Of a stretch of DNA of 64,000 nucleotides, positions 50,663-58,874 are shown one piece after another. The stretch is from an uncultured Acidimicrobiaceae bacterium. Lineage in GTDB: Bacteria > Actinomycetota > Acidimicrobiia > Acidimicrobiales > RAAP-2. The notes under the pieces were generated by a model. It ran no database searches. It worked only from the letters and a program-made list of their open reading frames with translations, and was not told the origin of the DNA. The stretch is from assembly GCA_937975915.1 (NCBI GenBank), contig CALJTY010000030.1, positions 248,001 to 312,000 on the forward strand, read 5' to 3'. Numbering within the stretch: the stretch's first letter is position 1; the number at the start of each line of letters is the position of its first letter. The position numbers and the translations under genes are program-made.

Positions 50663-51457
50663 TCAAGCATTTATGAATTCACGAAGGTGATTCATGGCGC
50701 TCTTATCTTGGAAGAAGAACAGGTGTCCACCTTCGTATTCATGAACAACAGCTTGCTTAATTCGCTCTCCAATTGCATGTGCATTTTCTGGCGGTGCCAT
50801 GATGTCGAACTTTCCAACACCTACAAGTACTGGAGCCGTAATAGAGCCAATGCGGTCTGCGACGTCATGACCAGATCGTGCACCAAGCTGAAGACCGAGC
50901 ACATGAACCTGGTCATCGGATAGTGGTTCCGAAGGGCGCAACAGGGCGCGGTCGCGCGGATTCTCTTCGAGCCATTGTGGCGTGAAGCGACTGTCAGCGA
51001 GTTTAGGAGTGAATTCCTTCAGTTCCTCTTTGCTCAATTTGTCGAGTTCATGGAGCGGATAGGAAGATCCCGCAATGCCACCTGCACTTGTTGACCACAA
51101 GACGAGTTTCTGGACGTAACTGGGAAAGGTGACCGCAAACTCTTGTGCCACCATTCCTCCGAAGCTCACACCGAGCAGAATGCAAGATGAGACACCGAGT
51201 CCATCCAGAATTGCTCGAACGTCGTTGGCATAATCAGCCATTGTCCATGGCCCTGGTGGAGTTGAAGAGCCACCCATGCCTCGGTGATCAAACGCAATGA
51301 CGTCTGCATCTCGTCTGAGGCTTTCTAGAAATATCGAGGACGAATCAATTGTCGCGCCGGTGCCATTTAGAAGTAGAACTGTCTGCCCAGAGCCACCGCG
51401 TTCCACAAGGTATTCACCGGTGTCCGTGACTACATGAGTTCGGTGTGGACTGCTCAT
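50663..51457 (-). CDS. Alpha/beta-fold hydrolase fused in transcript to tRNA-Gly
   Basis: 264 residues starting MSSPHRTHVVTDTGEYLVER. VLLLNGTGATIDS is the oxyanion region, ILLGVSFGGMVAQEFA the nucleophile elbow with Ser near residue 93, VLVGVGKFDIMAPPENA the acid and YEGGHLFFFQD the His. Resembles 3-oxoadipate enol-lactonase-type hydrolases; substrate unknown. Longer readings run through the tRNA-Gly gene and are rejected. The ATG begins at the base immediately after the tRNA CCA end, so no separate promoter or Shine-Dalgarno is possible downstream of the tRNA. Confidence 0.9.
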   Translation of the reverse strand: MSSPHRTHVVTDTGEYLVERGGSGQTVLLLNGTGATIDSSSIFLESLRRDADVIAFDHRGMGGSSTPPGPWTMADYANDVRAILDGLGVSSCILLGVSFGGMVAQEFAVTFPSYVQKLVLWSTSAGGIAGSSYPLHELDKLSKEELKEFTPKLADSRFTPQWLEENPRDRALLRPSEPLSDDQVHVLGLQLGARSGHDVADRIGSITAPVLVGVGKFDIMAPPENAHAIGERIKQAVVHEYEGGHLFFFQDKSAMNHLREFINA

Positions 51458-51531
51458 TGGAGCGGGTGGCGGGAATCGAACCCGCGTGGCCAGATTGGAA
51501 GTCTGGAACTCTACCATTGAGCTACACCCGC
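51458..51531 (-). tRNA. tRNA-Gly (anticodon TCC)
   Basis: Minus-strand cloverleaf of 74 bases. Acceptor GCGGGTG pairs with CACCCGC, the anticodon loop is CTTCCAA with TCC at 51499-51497, the T arm is GCGGG-TTCGATT-CCCGC, the discriminator is T and CCA is encoded (51460-51458). The next base is the A of the hydrolase start codon. Confidence 0.96.
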
Positions 51532-51570
51532 GCGTCTCAAATGAGACTCGGATAAGTCTAGGCGAACATC

Positions 51571-51576
51571 TAGCGT
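51571..51576 (+). promoter_or_regulatory. Putative leaderless -10 element of the truncated hemoglobin gene
   Basis: TAGCGT followed by six bases and the GTG at 51583. Confidence 0.45.
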
Positions 51577-51582
51577 GGTGGT

Positions 51583-51957
51583 GTGGAGCAGACAATGTAT
51601 GACCAAGTCGGTGGTCAAGAATTCTTTGTTCGCTTGGTCGATGCGTTTTACGCTGTTGTGGAAAAAGACGAACTTTTGCGGCCCATGTACCCAGAAGATC
51701 TCACTGAAGCCAAGCAACATCTGGTCTTCTTTTTAGTTCAGTACTGGGGTGGGCCACAGGTCTACATGGAAGCAAGAGGTCATCCTCGACTGCGGATGAG
51801 GCACGCGCCGTTTCGTATCACCAAGAAAGCCCGTGACAACTGGCTGAGCGCAATGGGTCAAGCCCTGGAGAGCGTGCGAAGCGAACTCTCACAAGAGCAA
51901 TTTGTAGAGATGAACTCGTATTTCGACATGGCTGCGCATCAACTTCGAAACGCTTAG
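51583..51957 (+). CDS. Group II truncated hemoglobin
   Basis: Small heme protein (124 residues) for oxygen or nitric-oxide chemistry. TMYDQVGGQEFFVRLVDAFY is the family N-terminus, MYPEDLTEAKQHLVFFLVQYWGG-type helices follow, and RLRMRHAPFRI carries the proximal His of GlbO-like proteins. The GTG at 51583 is favoured by the -10 spacing; the ATG at 51595 would remove four residues. It is head to head with tRNA-Gly. Confidence 0.94.
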   Translation: MEQTMYDQVGGQEFFVRLVDAFYAVVEKDELLRPMYPEDLTEAKQHLVFFLVQYWGGPQVYMEARGHPRLRMRHAPFRITKKARDNWLSAMGQALESVRSELSQEQFVEMNSYFDMAAHQLRNA

Positions 51958-51986
51958 CCATCACGCTGGGGCGACTTAATATTTTT

Positions 51987-51992
51987 TAGGCT
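51987..51992 (+). promoter_or_regulatory. Putative leaderless -10 element of the PH-domain gene
   Basis: TAGGCT followed by six bases and the ATG at 51999. Confidence 0.45.
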
Positions 51993-51998
51993 GTTGTC

Positions 51999-52598
51999 AT
52001 GCAGGGCCGCTCAGCACTTCGAGAAAATGAACACAGAATCATTTCAGTGACGCCAGTCGTATCTGGTCTGTTGCGACCACTGTTGAGTCTCGCAACTTCA
52101 CTTGTTGCAGTTAACTTCATCGCCACGCATATTCGTGCGTTGTCTTCGCATGAAGGGCTACTTCTTTTTATCTTTGCGGGACCATGTGCAGTAGTCGTTG
52201 GAACGAGAACATGGAAGTGGCGCTCACACAAACTGCATGTGACGAACCAGCGAGTTATCGCTGAAGGTGGCGTGGCGACTCGCTTTACTAACGCCGTAGA
52301 GCTTCGTGACATTCTGGGGACAGGTATTGAACAGTCGTTCGTTGAACGCGTACTTCGCCGAGGTGAAGTAGTTCTTGATACTGCCTCTGGTCCGTTCTAC
52401 TCAGGTCTCGTGAGCCATCCAGCAGCTCTTTGTCGTCTCATCGACTCCGAGCGCGCAACTCCACCATCTGGAAATGTGCCACTCGACACAGTCTTTGAAG
52501 CGAATCTTCAACCTGATCGCGTTTTCGAGACTCGCCCTCGAAGGAGAATTGATGGCGAAAGTGAATGGTCCATGAGACCAGACGAGTACCGTGATTGA
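51999..52598 (+). CDS. Bacterial PH-domain membrane protein
   Basis: 199 residues with two N-terminal membrane helices (about 22-42 and 50-68), then a PH/DUF304-like domain: KLHVTNQRVIAEGGVATRFT, VELRDILGTGIEQSFVERVL and GEVVLDTASGPFYSGLVSHP. This arrangement resembles YdbS/YdbT-type proteins. A basic C-terminus follows. Function unknown. First gene of a small operon with the next two. Confidence 0.8.
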   Translation: MQGRSALRENEHRIISVTPVVSGLLRPLLSLATSLVAVNFIATHIRALSSHEGLLLFIFAGPCAVVVGTRTWKWRSHKLHVTNQRVIAEGGVATRFTNAVELRDILGTGIEQSFVERVLRRGEVVLDTASGPFYSGLVSHPAALCRLIDSERATPPSGNVPLDTVFEANLQPDRVFETRPRRRIDGESEWSMRPDEYRD

Positions 52599-52809
52599 CG
52601 TGACTACTCGATATCGCTGCACGGCTTGTGGAAATTTGACTCGCTTTGATGTGGTTGAGACCACCTCAATTCGTTCATTCCACCACTTCACCGTTGGCGG
52701 AGATCTTTCAATTGAAGAGCCGGAGATTATTTCGAAGACAGTTGAATCAGTTGATTGTCGCTGGTGCGGCCATGGCCGCGGTGTAGAGGAAATCACCGAG
52801 GGCGAGTGA
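52591..52809 (+). CDS. Small zinc-ribbon-like protein
   Basis: 72 residues with two CxxC pairs: YRCTACGNLTRFDVVE near residue 9 and VDCRWCGHGRGVEE near 55, enough for one structural zinc. No other domain. GTG start overlapping the PH-domain stop by 8 bases. Its stop overlaps the next gene (GTGA). Function unknown. Confidence 0.75.
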   Translation: MIDVTTRYRCTACGNLTRFDVVETTSIRSFHHFTVGGDLSIEEPEIISKTVESVDCRWCGHGRGVEEITEGE

Positions 52810-53198
52810 GCTCATTCGACCAACCTAGGCAGCGCCTCGTGGCGTTGCGTTTTAATGGGTTGGTTAATGGAACGCCAGTTACAAAGTTGATCACCGAGAA
52901 AACTTTGGTGGTCGCAATCAAGCCAAACTGTGATGGCTGTCGTGATTTTGTGCACTCCTCGCTGCAAGAACTTTCTAACGTAAATGTCCTGGTTGTTTCT
53001 GAGTCCAATGATGCCAATGGTGAGTGGGCAAATGGAAATCAAGAAGTGCTTATTTCACCTGAAATCCTCACAACTCTGGGCATTAAGTGGCCCCCATTCT
53101 TTGTTTTGATTGACCCCGCTACTTCAATGATCATCACCGAAGGTGTTGTCTTTGGGCCGTCGCAGATCGCAAAGGAAATCGCCCCGTTCCTTATTTGA
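52806..53198 (+). CDS. Thioredoxin-like protein with a CxxC motif
   Basis: 130 residues. LVVAIKPNCDGCRDFVHSSL places a CDGC redox-type motif after a beta strand, and PPFFVLIDPATSMIITEGVV fits the cis-Pro strand and following hairpin of a thioredoxin fold. There is no signal peptide, so it acts in the cytoplasm if it is an oxidoreductase. The GTG at 52806 is chosen over an upstream ATG inside the previous gene. Confidence 0.75.
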   Translation: MSSFDQPRQRLVALRFNGLVNGTPVTKLITEKTLVVAIKPNCDGCRDFVHSSLQELSNVNVLVVSESNDANGEWANGNQEVLISPEILTTLGIKWPPFFVLIDPATSMIITEGVVFGPSQIAKEIAPFLI

Positions 53199-53242
53199 TG
53201 TCACACCCTTAGTAAAGGCTCTATGAAAGCGAAAGGGATCAA

Positions 53243-53455
53243 ATGAGTAAGAACATTCAAGTATCGATTAGCTGTAATGAATGTGTCAGAAGAAGCACAC
53301 CGGACTGTGATGACTGCTTGGTGAGTTTTGTCTTGGGCAGCACACCAGACGAGCTCGTTATGTCGAGTGATGAAGCGAAGATTATTGAAATCTTTACTAG
53401 CGAGGGAATGATCCCTAGTCTCAAATACCGTCAAAGAATTGAGTCAAAGCCCTAA
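53243..53455 (+). CDS. Small four-cysteine protein
   Basis: 70 residues. SISCNECVRRSTPDCDDCLV holds two CxxC pairs in 16 residues, a likely zinc knuckle, followed by an acidic helix. I recognise it only as a short actinobacterial cysteine-cluster protein. AAAGGGA lies four bases before the ATG. Confidence 0.7.
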   Translation: MSKNIQVSISCNECVRRSTPDCDDCLVSFVLGSTPDELVMSSDEAKIIEIFTSEGMIPSLKYRQRIESKP

Positions 53456-53468
53456 GAGTTCTGCGAAG

Positions 53469-53474
53469 TAGCGT
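53469..53474 (+). promoter_or_regulatory. Putative leaderless -10 element of the glycosyltransferase gene
   Basis: TAGCGT followed by six bases and the ATG at 53481. Confidence 0.45.
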
Positions 53475-53480
53475 GGTTGC

Positions 53481-54632
53481 ATGGCGCGCCACTTACTCGT
53501 GACCAATGACTACCCGCCAAAGACGGGCGGGATTCAGGTCTACTTACACGAACTATGGCGCCGTTTAGAACCCGGCCGTGCAGTAGTACTCACTGCTTCA
53601 TCACATGAAGATGCACCAACGTTTGATCTCGAAACAGATGTTGAAGTAGAGCGAGTCAAGGGAAAAACTCTCTTCTTTCCAACGAGACGCGCGCTTCACG
53701 CAATCGAAGATGCAATTGCGCGTCACCAACCTGACCTTGTTCTTCTTGACCCGGCGTGGCCACTCGGACTTCTTGGTCCAAGACTCTCTAAGCCCTACGG
53801 AGTAATTCTTCACGGTGCCGAAGTAACCATCCCTGGTCGACTTCCACTTATTGCATCAAGCCTTCGCTACATCCTTCGCCACGCCAGTGTCGCAGTTTGT
53901 GCCGGGACGTACCCAGAACAAGAAGCCAGGCGCAACGCTGGCGAATACATGCCGCCAGTAGTGCAAATACCGCCTGGCGTTGACACCAGCCGTTTTGTTC
54001 CTCTCGAGGCGTCTAAGCGAGAAGACGTTCGAAAGAAACTTGGACTCGATCCTGATGCGCTGCTCGTCTCTTCGTACTCACGATTAGTGCCGAGAAAAGG
54101 CATGGATACGCTTATCAAAGCGTCAGCAAAACTCAAAGTAAACATTCCAAACCTGCAAGTAGCAATTGGTGGCTCTGGTCGCGACCGTGAGCGGCTCGAG
54201 AAGTTGGCGAAAAAACTGAATGCCCCCGTGGTTTTCTTGGGACGCGTCGCCGATGATGATTTAAGCCCATGGTTAGGTGCGAGTGATCTGATGGTGATGG
54301 ATTGTCGAAGTAGGTGGCTTGGACTGGAGCAAGAAGGCTTCGGGATTGTTTTCGTTGAGGCGGCAGCTAGCGGAGTGGCTCAAATTGCTGGACGTTCTGG
54401 CGGCAGCCATGAAGCAGTCCTTGATGGAGTGACGGGCACCGTGGTGGCCAAGTCACGTAGCGCCCAAGCTCTTGCCGTTGCTATGGGAGAACTGCTTATG
54501 GACAATGAGCAACGCTCTCGCTTCGCAGCCCAGGCTCGCCTGATGAGTGAAGAACGTTTCGACTGGAACGCTCTAGCGTTATGCCTCGGGAACGGCCTCC
54601 AGCCGTTCGACAGCATCAACACCAGCGTTTAA
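53481..54632 (+). CDS. Family 4 glycosyltransferase, PimB/PimC-like
   Basis: Retaining GT-B enzyme of 383 residues, probably a GDP-mannose-dependent mannosyltransferase acting at the inner membrane face. LLVTNDYPPKTGGIQVYLHEL at the N-terminus is the donor/acceptor loop of PimB-type enzymes. YSRLVPRKGMDTLIKASAKL near residue 200 and EQEGFGIVFVEAAASG (E-x7-E) near 285 are GT4 motifs. The neighbours do not confirm a phosphatidylinositol-mannoside role. Confidence 0.88.
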   Translation: MARHLLVTNDYPPKTGGIQVYLHELWRRLEPGRAVVLTASSHEDAPTFDLETDVEVERVKGKTLFFPTRRALHAIEDAIARHQPDLVLLDPAWPLGLLGPRLSKPYGVILHGAEVTIPGRLPLIASSLRYILRHASVAVCAGTYPEQEARRNAGEYMPPVVQIPPGVDTSRFVPLEASKREDVRKKLGLDPDALLVSSYSRLVPRKGMDTLIKASAKLKVNIPNLQVAIGGSGRDRERLEKLAKKLNAPVVFLGRVADDDLSPWLGASDLMVMDCRSRWLGLEQEGFGIVFVEAAASGVAQIAGRSGGSHEAVLDGVTGTVVAKSRSAQALAVAMGELLMDNEQRSRFAAQARLMSEERFDWNALALCLGNGLQPFDSINTSV

Positions 54633-54663
54633 CTGCTCTAAGGTATTGGCAAGAGGAGGGCAC

Positions 54664-55104
54664 GTGGCACAGCGCGCAACATTGTCAATTGTTGTTAATG
54701 CCTCGCCTGACACCGTCTATTCCGTGGTCACTGACTTCGCTGCTTACTCGCAGTGGGTGAGTGAACTAAAGAAAATTGAAGTTCTAGAACGTGATTCTGA
54801 TGGGCGCGCACTCGAAGTTGAATTTCGTGCCGCCGCCTTTGGTCGCTCTACGACGTACGTACTTCGCTACGACTACAGCCGTGCACCAGGACAGCTGAAC
54901 TGGAAACAAGTTGATGGTGACATCACAAAGTCGCTCGTTGGTCAGTACCGTTTTGAGCCATCGGGAAGTGGAACAAAAGTCACTTACGACTTAGAAGTTG
55001 AACTTGCAGTGCCAATTCCATCGTTCGTGAAGGCTCGTGCCGCACAGCGCATCCAAATCCAGGCCCTTCGAGAACTTAGAGAGCGTGCAGAGCGTCGTTC
55101 ATGA
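54664..55104 (+). CDS. SRPBCC (polyketide cyclase/START-like) protein
   Basis: 146 residues. TLSIVVNASPDTVYSVVTDF and YSQWVSELKKIEVLERDSDG are the start of a START-like lipid-binding fold, and FEPSGSGTKVTYDLEVELAV the end. In actinobacteria such proteins are often beside glycosyltransferase and glucokinase genes. The GTG at 54664 has AGGAGG four bases upstream. Its stop overlaps the kinase ATG. Confidence 0.88.
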   Translation: MAQRATLSIVVNASPDTVYSVVTDFAAYSQWVSELKKIEVLERDSDGRALEVEFRAAAFGRSTTYVLRYDYSRAPGQLNWKQVDGDITKSLVGQYRFEPSGSGTKVTYDLEVELAVPIPSFVKARAAQRIQIQALRELRERAERRS

Positions 55105-56063
55105 ATGACGTTGCAATAGGTGTCGACATTGGCGGCACTAAGTCTTTAGCTCTACTTGTTTCGAGGGATGGAAAAATCCTCGAAGAAGATCGCCGTCAAA
55201 CACCACACGCACCTGATGCCAGTGATGAAATGACCTTGGCAATTGGTGAGCAAATTACTTCACTGTGTGCCAAACAAAGTCTTGACCCTAAAAGCCTCAA
55301 AGTGGGCCTCGGACTTCCAGGACTCATACGGCGTGACGGCACTCTCGCGTATGCGCCGAACTGGCAAAGCGCTCACGGAATAAATCTTGCGGAGTCGCTT
55401 AAAAAACTGCTTGGAACACCACATGTCTATTCAGACAATGACGCAAACTGCGCTGCGCTTTGTGAACACGAATGGGGAGCAGTAAAAGGCATTGACGATT
55501 TTGTCATGGTGACGCTCGGCACAGGAATCGGTGGCGCACTTTTTGTCGATGGCGCCTTGCAACGTGGAAAAAACGGCTTTGCCGGTGAAATTGGCCACAT
55601 GGTTGTGAGCGCCAATGGAGCAGAGTGTCTCTGCGGAGGAAAAGGTTGTTGGGAGCGTTACTGCTCAGGTGGTGCACTGCAGCGCATGACCAGTGAAGCG
55701 GTGAAGGAAGGCAAACTTCCCAAGTTGAGTGCATTGCTTGGAAAAGAAAACGTTCGCGGAGAAGATGTTTCTAAAGCGGCAGGTGAGGGAAGCGAAGAGG
55801 CTGTTGCAATCATGCGAGAAATTGGATGGTGGATGGCACTCGGACTTTCAAACCTCGAAGTTCTTCTGGACAGCGGAACGTACGTTATTGGCGGAGGACT
55901 TTCGACGGTATTTGAACTTGTGCTCCCAGCTGCACGCGAACATCTCGACGAACTTGTTGAAGCTCGAGAAGCTCGCCCTCCTTTTAAAATTCTTCCAACA
56001 ATGTTTGGACCAAATTCAGGAGCACTTGGTGCTGCACTTTTAGCGTTCGAGGGAGCGAAGTGA
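55101..56063 (+). CDS. ROK family sugar kinase, probably glucokinase
   Basis: Phosphorylates glucose (or a related hexose) with ATP. IGVDIGGTKSLALLVSRDG near residue 7 is the phosphate loop; YSDNDANCAALCEHEWGA carries the catalytic Asp; GEIGHMVVSANGAECLCGGKGCWE is the ROK zinc motif. 320 residues, as in actinobacterial glucokinase; the first loop has GGTKS. Operon with the previous and next two genes by stop/start overlaps. Confidence 0.92.
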   Translation: MNDVAIGVDIGGTKSLALLVSRDGKILEEDRRQTPHAPDASDEMTLAIGEQITSLCAKQSLDPKSLKVGLGLPGLIRRDGTLAYAPNWQSAHGINLAESLKKLLGTPHVYSDNDANCAALCEHEWGAVKGIDDFVMVTLGTGIGGALFVDGALQRGKNGFAGEIGHMVVSANGAECLCGGKGCWERYCSGGALQRMTSEAVKEGKLPKLSALLGKENVRGEDVSKAAGEGSEEAVAIMREIGWWMALGLSNLEVLLDSGTYVIGGGLSTVFELVLPAAREHLDELVEAREARPPFKILPTMFGPNSGALGAALLAFEGAK

Positions 56064-56752
56064 AGTTAGGCGTTCTACTTCCAACGTTTAGAAACGGCAG
56101 TGACGATGCACTCGCCTTTGCGGGTGAAGCAGCTCGCCAGGGCATTGATGGCGTGTTTGCCTACGATCATCTATGGCCCATGGGATCGCCAGAGCGCCCC
56201 GCACTCTCACCGTTCCCGGTGCTAAGCGCAATCGCAGCAAAATACGAAGATTTAACTGTCGCGCCTCTCGTTGCACGAGTTGGACTTGTTGGCACGGAGC
56301 ACTTGGTGAGCCAGTTCAGAACATTGAATGCTCTTGCCCCGGGCAGAGTGATTGCTGGACTTGGAACTGGCGACCGGCTCTCCGCCGACGAAAATGAAGC
56401 GTACGGACTGGCGAGCCTTTCTGGCGCCGAGCGCCGCGAGCTCATGATTGACGCAGCAACAGAACTGCTTGATGAAATGCCAGTCTGGTTTGGCGGTGGC
56501 AGCGATGCAACGAATCAGCTGGCCATTGACCTCGGAGCTGAGCTCAATTTATGGAATGTCCAAGTGCACGAAGTTGAGAAAATGTCTGAGTTCGCAACGG
56601 TCAATTGGGCTGGGAATCCGCCAGCAGATACCCATGGTTTCCTAGACGGGCTCGAGGCAGCGGGCGCCACGTGGGCAATATTTGCACCCTCAGTGCAAAT
56701 TCATGACCTGAAAGAGTGGCGCGAAGGTCATCCAGTAAGTAAGTTTCGCTGA
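56060..56752 (+). CDS. Short LLM class flavin-dependent oxidoreductase
   Basis: Luciferase-like family protein, 230 residues, shorter than the usual 280-350. KLGVLLPTFRNGSDDALAFA, FAYDHLWPMGSPERPALSPF and VARVGLVGTEHLVSQFRTLN are the N-terminal half of the barrel. The C-terminal half is reduced; frames are continuous. Substrate and cofactor not known. GTG start overlaps the kinase stop; the final A of its TGA is the A of the next ATG. Confidence 0.8.
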   Translation: MKLGVLLPTFRNGSDDALAFAGEAARQGIDGVFAYDHLWPMGSPERPALSPFPVLSAIAAKYEDLTVAPLVARVGLVGTEHLVSQFRTLNALAPGRVIAGLGTGDRLSADENEAYGLASLSGAERRELMIDAATELLDEMPVWFGGGSDATNQLAIDLGAELNLWNVQVHEVEKMSEFATVNWAGNPPADTHGFLDGLEAAGATWAIFAPSVQIHDLKEWREGHPVSKFR

Positions 56753-57951
56753 TGGAATTCCGCAGAATAAATGGCTTGCCCCCGTACGTCTTTGCTCAGA
56801 TCAATGGTCTGAAGGCAGAGGCACGAGCGGCGGGAAGAGACATTGTTGACTACGGCTTCGGTAACCCTGACCTTCCAAGTCCTGACATTGCCGTTGAGAA
56901 ACTCAGCGAAGCAGCACACAACCCGAAGAACCACCGTTACTCGGCGAGTCGTGGACTTCCAAACCTTCGTCTCGCAATGGCTACTCGTTACAAGAAGATG
57001 TGGGACGTTGATCTCGACCCCGATACTGAAGTTGTCACCACCATTGGTGCCAAAGAAGGTTTAACGCATCTCATGTGGGTTTTGCTCGGACCCGGAGATA
57101 CTGCGATTGTTCCAAGTCCGAGTTATCCAATTCACTTAGCTGGCCCAGGGTTCGCTGGTGCAACAGTTATCACTGTTCCAATGCTTGACCCTGCGTCATC
57201 AGATAATGATCCAGGCGACGACTTCTTTGATGGACTCGTCGCAGCTTGGGAAAAAGCAACCGTTAAGCCACGAGTAATTATTTGCTCGTTCCCGCACAAC
57301 CCAACAAGCGCGTGCGTGGACTTAGCGTTCATGGAACGACTTGTTAATTTTGCACTCGAACACGACGTCATCATTTGTCACGACTTCGCATACGCCGACC
57401 TTGGATTTGATGGCTACAAGCCACCTTCGATTCTTCAGGTCCCACGCGCGAAAGAATGCTGTGTTGAGCTCTACACACTCACCAAGTCTTTCTCCATGGC
57501 TGGATGGCGTGTTGGATTCATGGTTGGCAATAAGGAAATAGTCGCAGCGCTTACTAAATTAAAGAGCTACCTCGACTACGGAACGTTCCAGCCAGTCCAG
57601 ATCGCCGCCATCGTTGCCATGAATGAAGCTCAGACATATCCAGATGAACTGCAAGTTATCTATCAAGCTCGTCGCGACACACTTATTGATGGACTGAACC
57701 GAATTGGCTGGGAAGTTCCAGCACCTAAGGGCTCTATGTTCATCTGGGCTCGCATTCCAGAGCCGTACCGTGACCATTCATCACTTGAATTCGCGAAGTA
57801 TCTGATTGCTGAAGCTGACGTTGCGACCAGTCCTGGTGTTGGATTCGGTGATGGCGGCGACGGTCACGTCCGCTTTGCACTCATTGAAAATGAGCTGCGA
57901 ACGCATCAGGCAATTAGAGGTCTTAAAAAAGCTTTGCCAAAACTTGGCTAA
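56752..57951 (+). CDS. Class I/II PLP-dependent aminotransferase (AlaC-like)
   Basis: 399 residues. YGFGNPDLPSPDIAVEKLSE, HRYSASRGLPNLRLAMATRY, PSPSYPIHLAG, SFPHNPTS and YTLTKSFSMAGWRVGFMVGN (Lys245 binds PLP) match alanine/glutamate-pyruvate-type aminotransferases. It ends the kinase operon, which suggests a link between hexose entry and amino-acid supply, though that is inference. Confidence 0.92.
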   Translation: MEFRRINGLPPYVFAQINGLKAEARAAGRDIVDYGFGNPDLPSPDIAVEKLSEAAHNPKNHRYSASRGLPNLRLAMATRYKKMWDVDLDPDTEVVTTIGAKEGLTHLMWVLLGPGDTAIVPSPSYPIHLAGPGFAGATVITVPMLDPASSDNDPGDDFFDGLVAAWEKATVKPRVIICSFPHNPTSACVDLAFMERLVNFALEHDVIICHDFAYADLGFDGYKPPSILQVPRAKECCVELYTLTKSFSMAGWRVGFMVGNKEIVAALTKLKSYLDYGTFQPVQIAAIVAMNEAQTYPDELQVIYQARRDTLIDGLNRIGWEVPAPKGSMFIWARIPEPYRDHSSLEFAKYLIAEADVATSPGVGFGDGGDGHVRFALIENELRTHQAIRGLKKALPKLG

Positions 57952-58839
57952 TTAGCGCTTCTGTCCGCCTACAGGCACTCGCACAGTTTCAATTTTGCCA
58001 AGTCTGTTTCCTTTTACGACGCTTGGGCTGCTGTCAGGTGCAGTGAAAATGTAGAGCGTCTTCAAATCTGCTCCACCCATCGCGCAGGCAAATGTCACGT
58101 CCGTGGTGTTGACGCGAGCGGTTATTTCGCCACCTTCTTTAACGCGAACAATTCCGTGATCAAACGGGTTTGGATTAGCCATCCAAATTTGTCCTTCATC
58201 GTCAATGCAGTTTCCGTCTGGGTTCATTCCCGTTACGTCCGCCCACACACGACGATTAGAAAGTGTCCCATCCTCGGCAACATCAAACGCGGTGATGCTT
58301 CGCCCGAACGTTTCTCCCACCATGAGCGTCTTATTGTCAGCACTCAGCACGGTGCCGTTAGGGAAGAACAGATCAGGGACGACCTGAATGATTTTTCCTT
58401 CAGGGTTTAGAACCACAACATTGGTTGATGGAAGCGGGTTGAAGAGAACTTCTGCTGCGCCTTTTTCTTCTATCCAACCATGAAGGTCGAATCCAAAGTT
58501 GCCGACGTAACTAAATCCAGATGGTGAAACAAGCATGTCATTGGCCCAGAAGCCGCAGTGTTCGCTGATGTCAGCGAACTCAGATGCGACGCCGTTGCTG
58601 AGTCGCATTACTTTGTGATCAGTCATTGACACGTAAAGCAGGTCACCGTTCGGAAGCCATCCCAGGCCTGAAGGTTGATTAGGAACGCTGTGCTCTAGGT
58701 GCTCATCACCGCAGTTCTCATCAATGCTGAAAATTGCATTGCGATAAAAGTCGGAGAACCAGAGGCGACCATCGTGCCATCGTGGCCCTTCTCCAAATCC
58801 GAGTCCTTCTCTTGCGACCTTTGATTCGTACGTTTCCAT
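57952..58839 (-). CDS. SMP-30/gluconolactonase family protein
   Basis: Six-bladed beta-propeller lactonase, 295 residues. VAREGLGFGEGPRWHDGRLW with the metal-binding Glu at the start, GFWANDMLVSPSGFSYVGNF (Asn ligand), NGTVLSADNKTLMVGETFGR and GNCIDDEGQIWMAN (Asp) are the family metal and catalytic sites. Likely hydrolyses a sugar or other lactone. GGGGGAA lies about four bases before the ATG. Meets the aminotransferase gene tail to tail. Confidence 0.9.
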   Translation of the reverse strand: METYESKVAREGLGFGEGPRWHDGRLWFSDFYRNAIFSIDENCGDEHLEHSVPNQPSGLGWLPNGDLLYVSMTDHKVMRLSNGVASEFADISEHCGFWANDMLVSPSGFSYVGNFGFDLHGWIEEKGAAEVLFNPLPSTNVVVLNPEGKIIQVVPDLFFPNGTVLSADNKTLMVGETFGRSITAFDVAEDGTLSNRRVWADVTGMNPDGNCIDDEGQIWMANPNPFDHGIVRVKEGGEITARVNTTDVTFACAMGGADLKTLYIFTAPDSSPSVVKGNRLGKIETVRVPVGGQKR

Positions 58840-58874
58840 AACTTCCCCCTATGTATTTTTAAAACCTATACCGA

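Noticed and set aside
51458..51595. Longer 310-residue hydrolase starting at 51595
   Set aside because: The extra N-terminus is the translated tRNA-Gly gene; the family sequence starts at the ATG directly after the tRNA.
56060..56752. Frameshifted or truncated LLM oxidoreductase
   Set aside because: The short protein has overlapping start and stop codons with both neighbours and one continuous frame, so it looks like an intact short variant.
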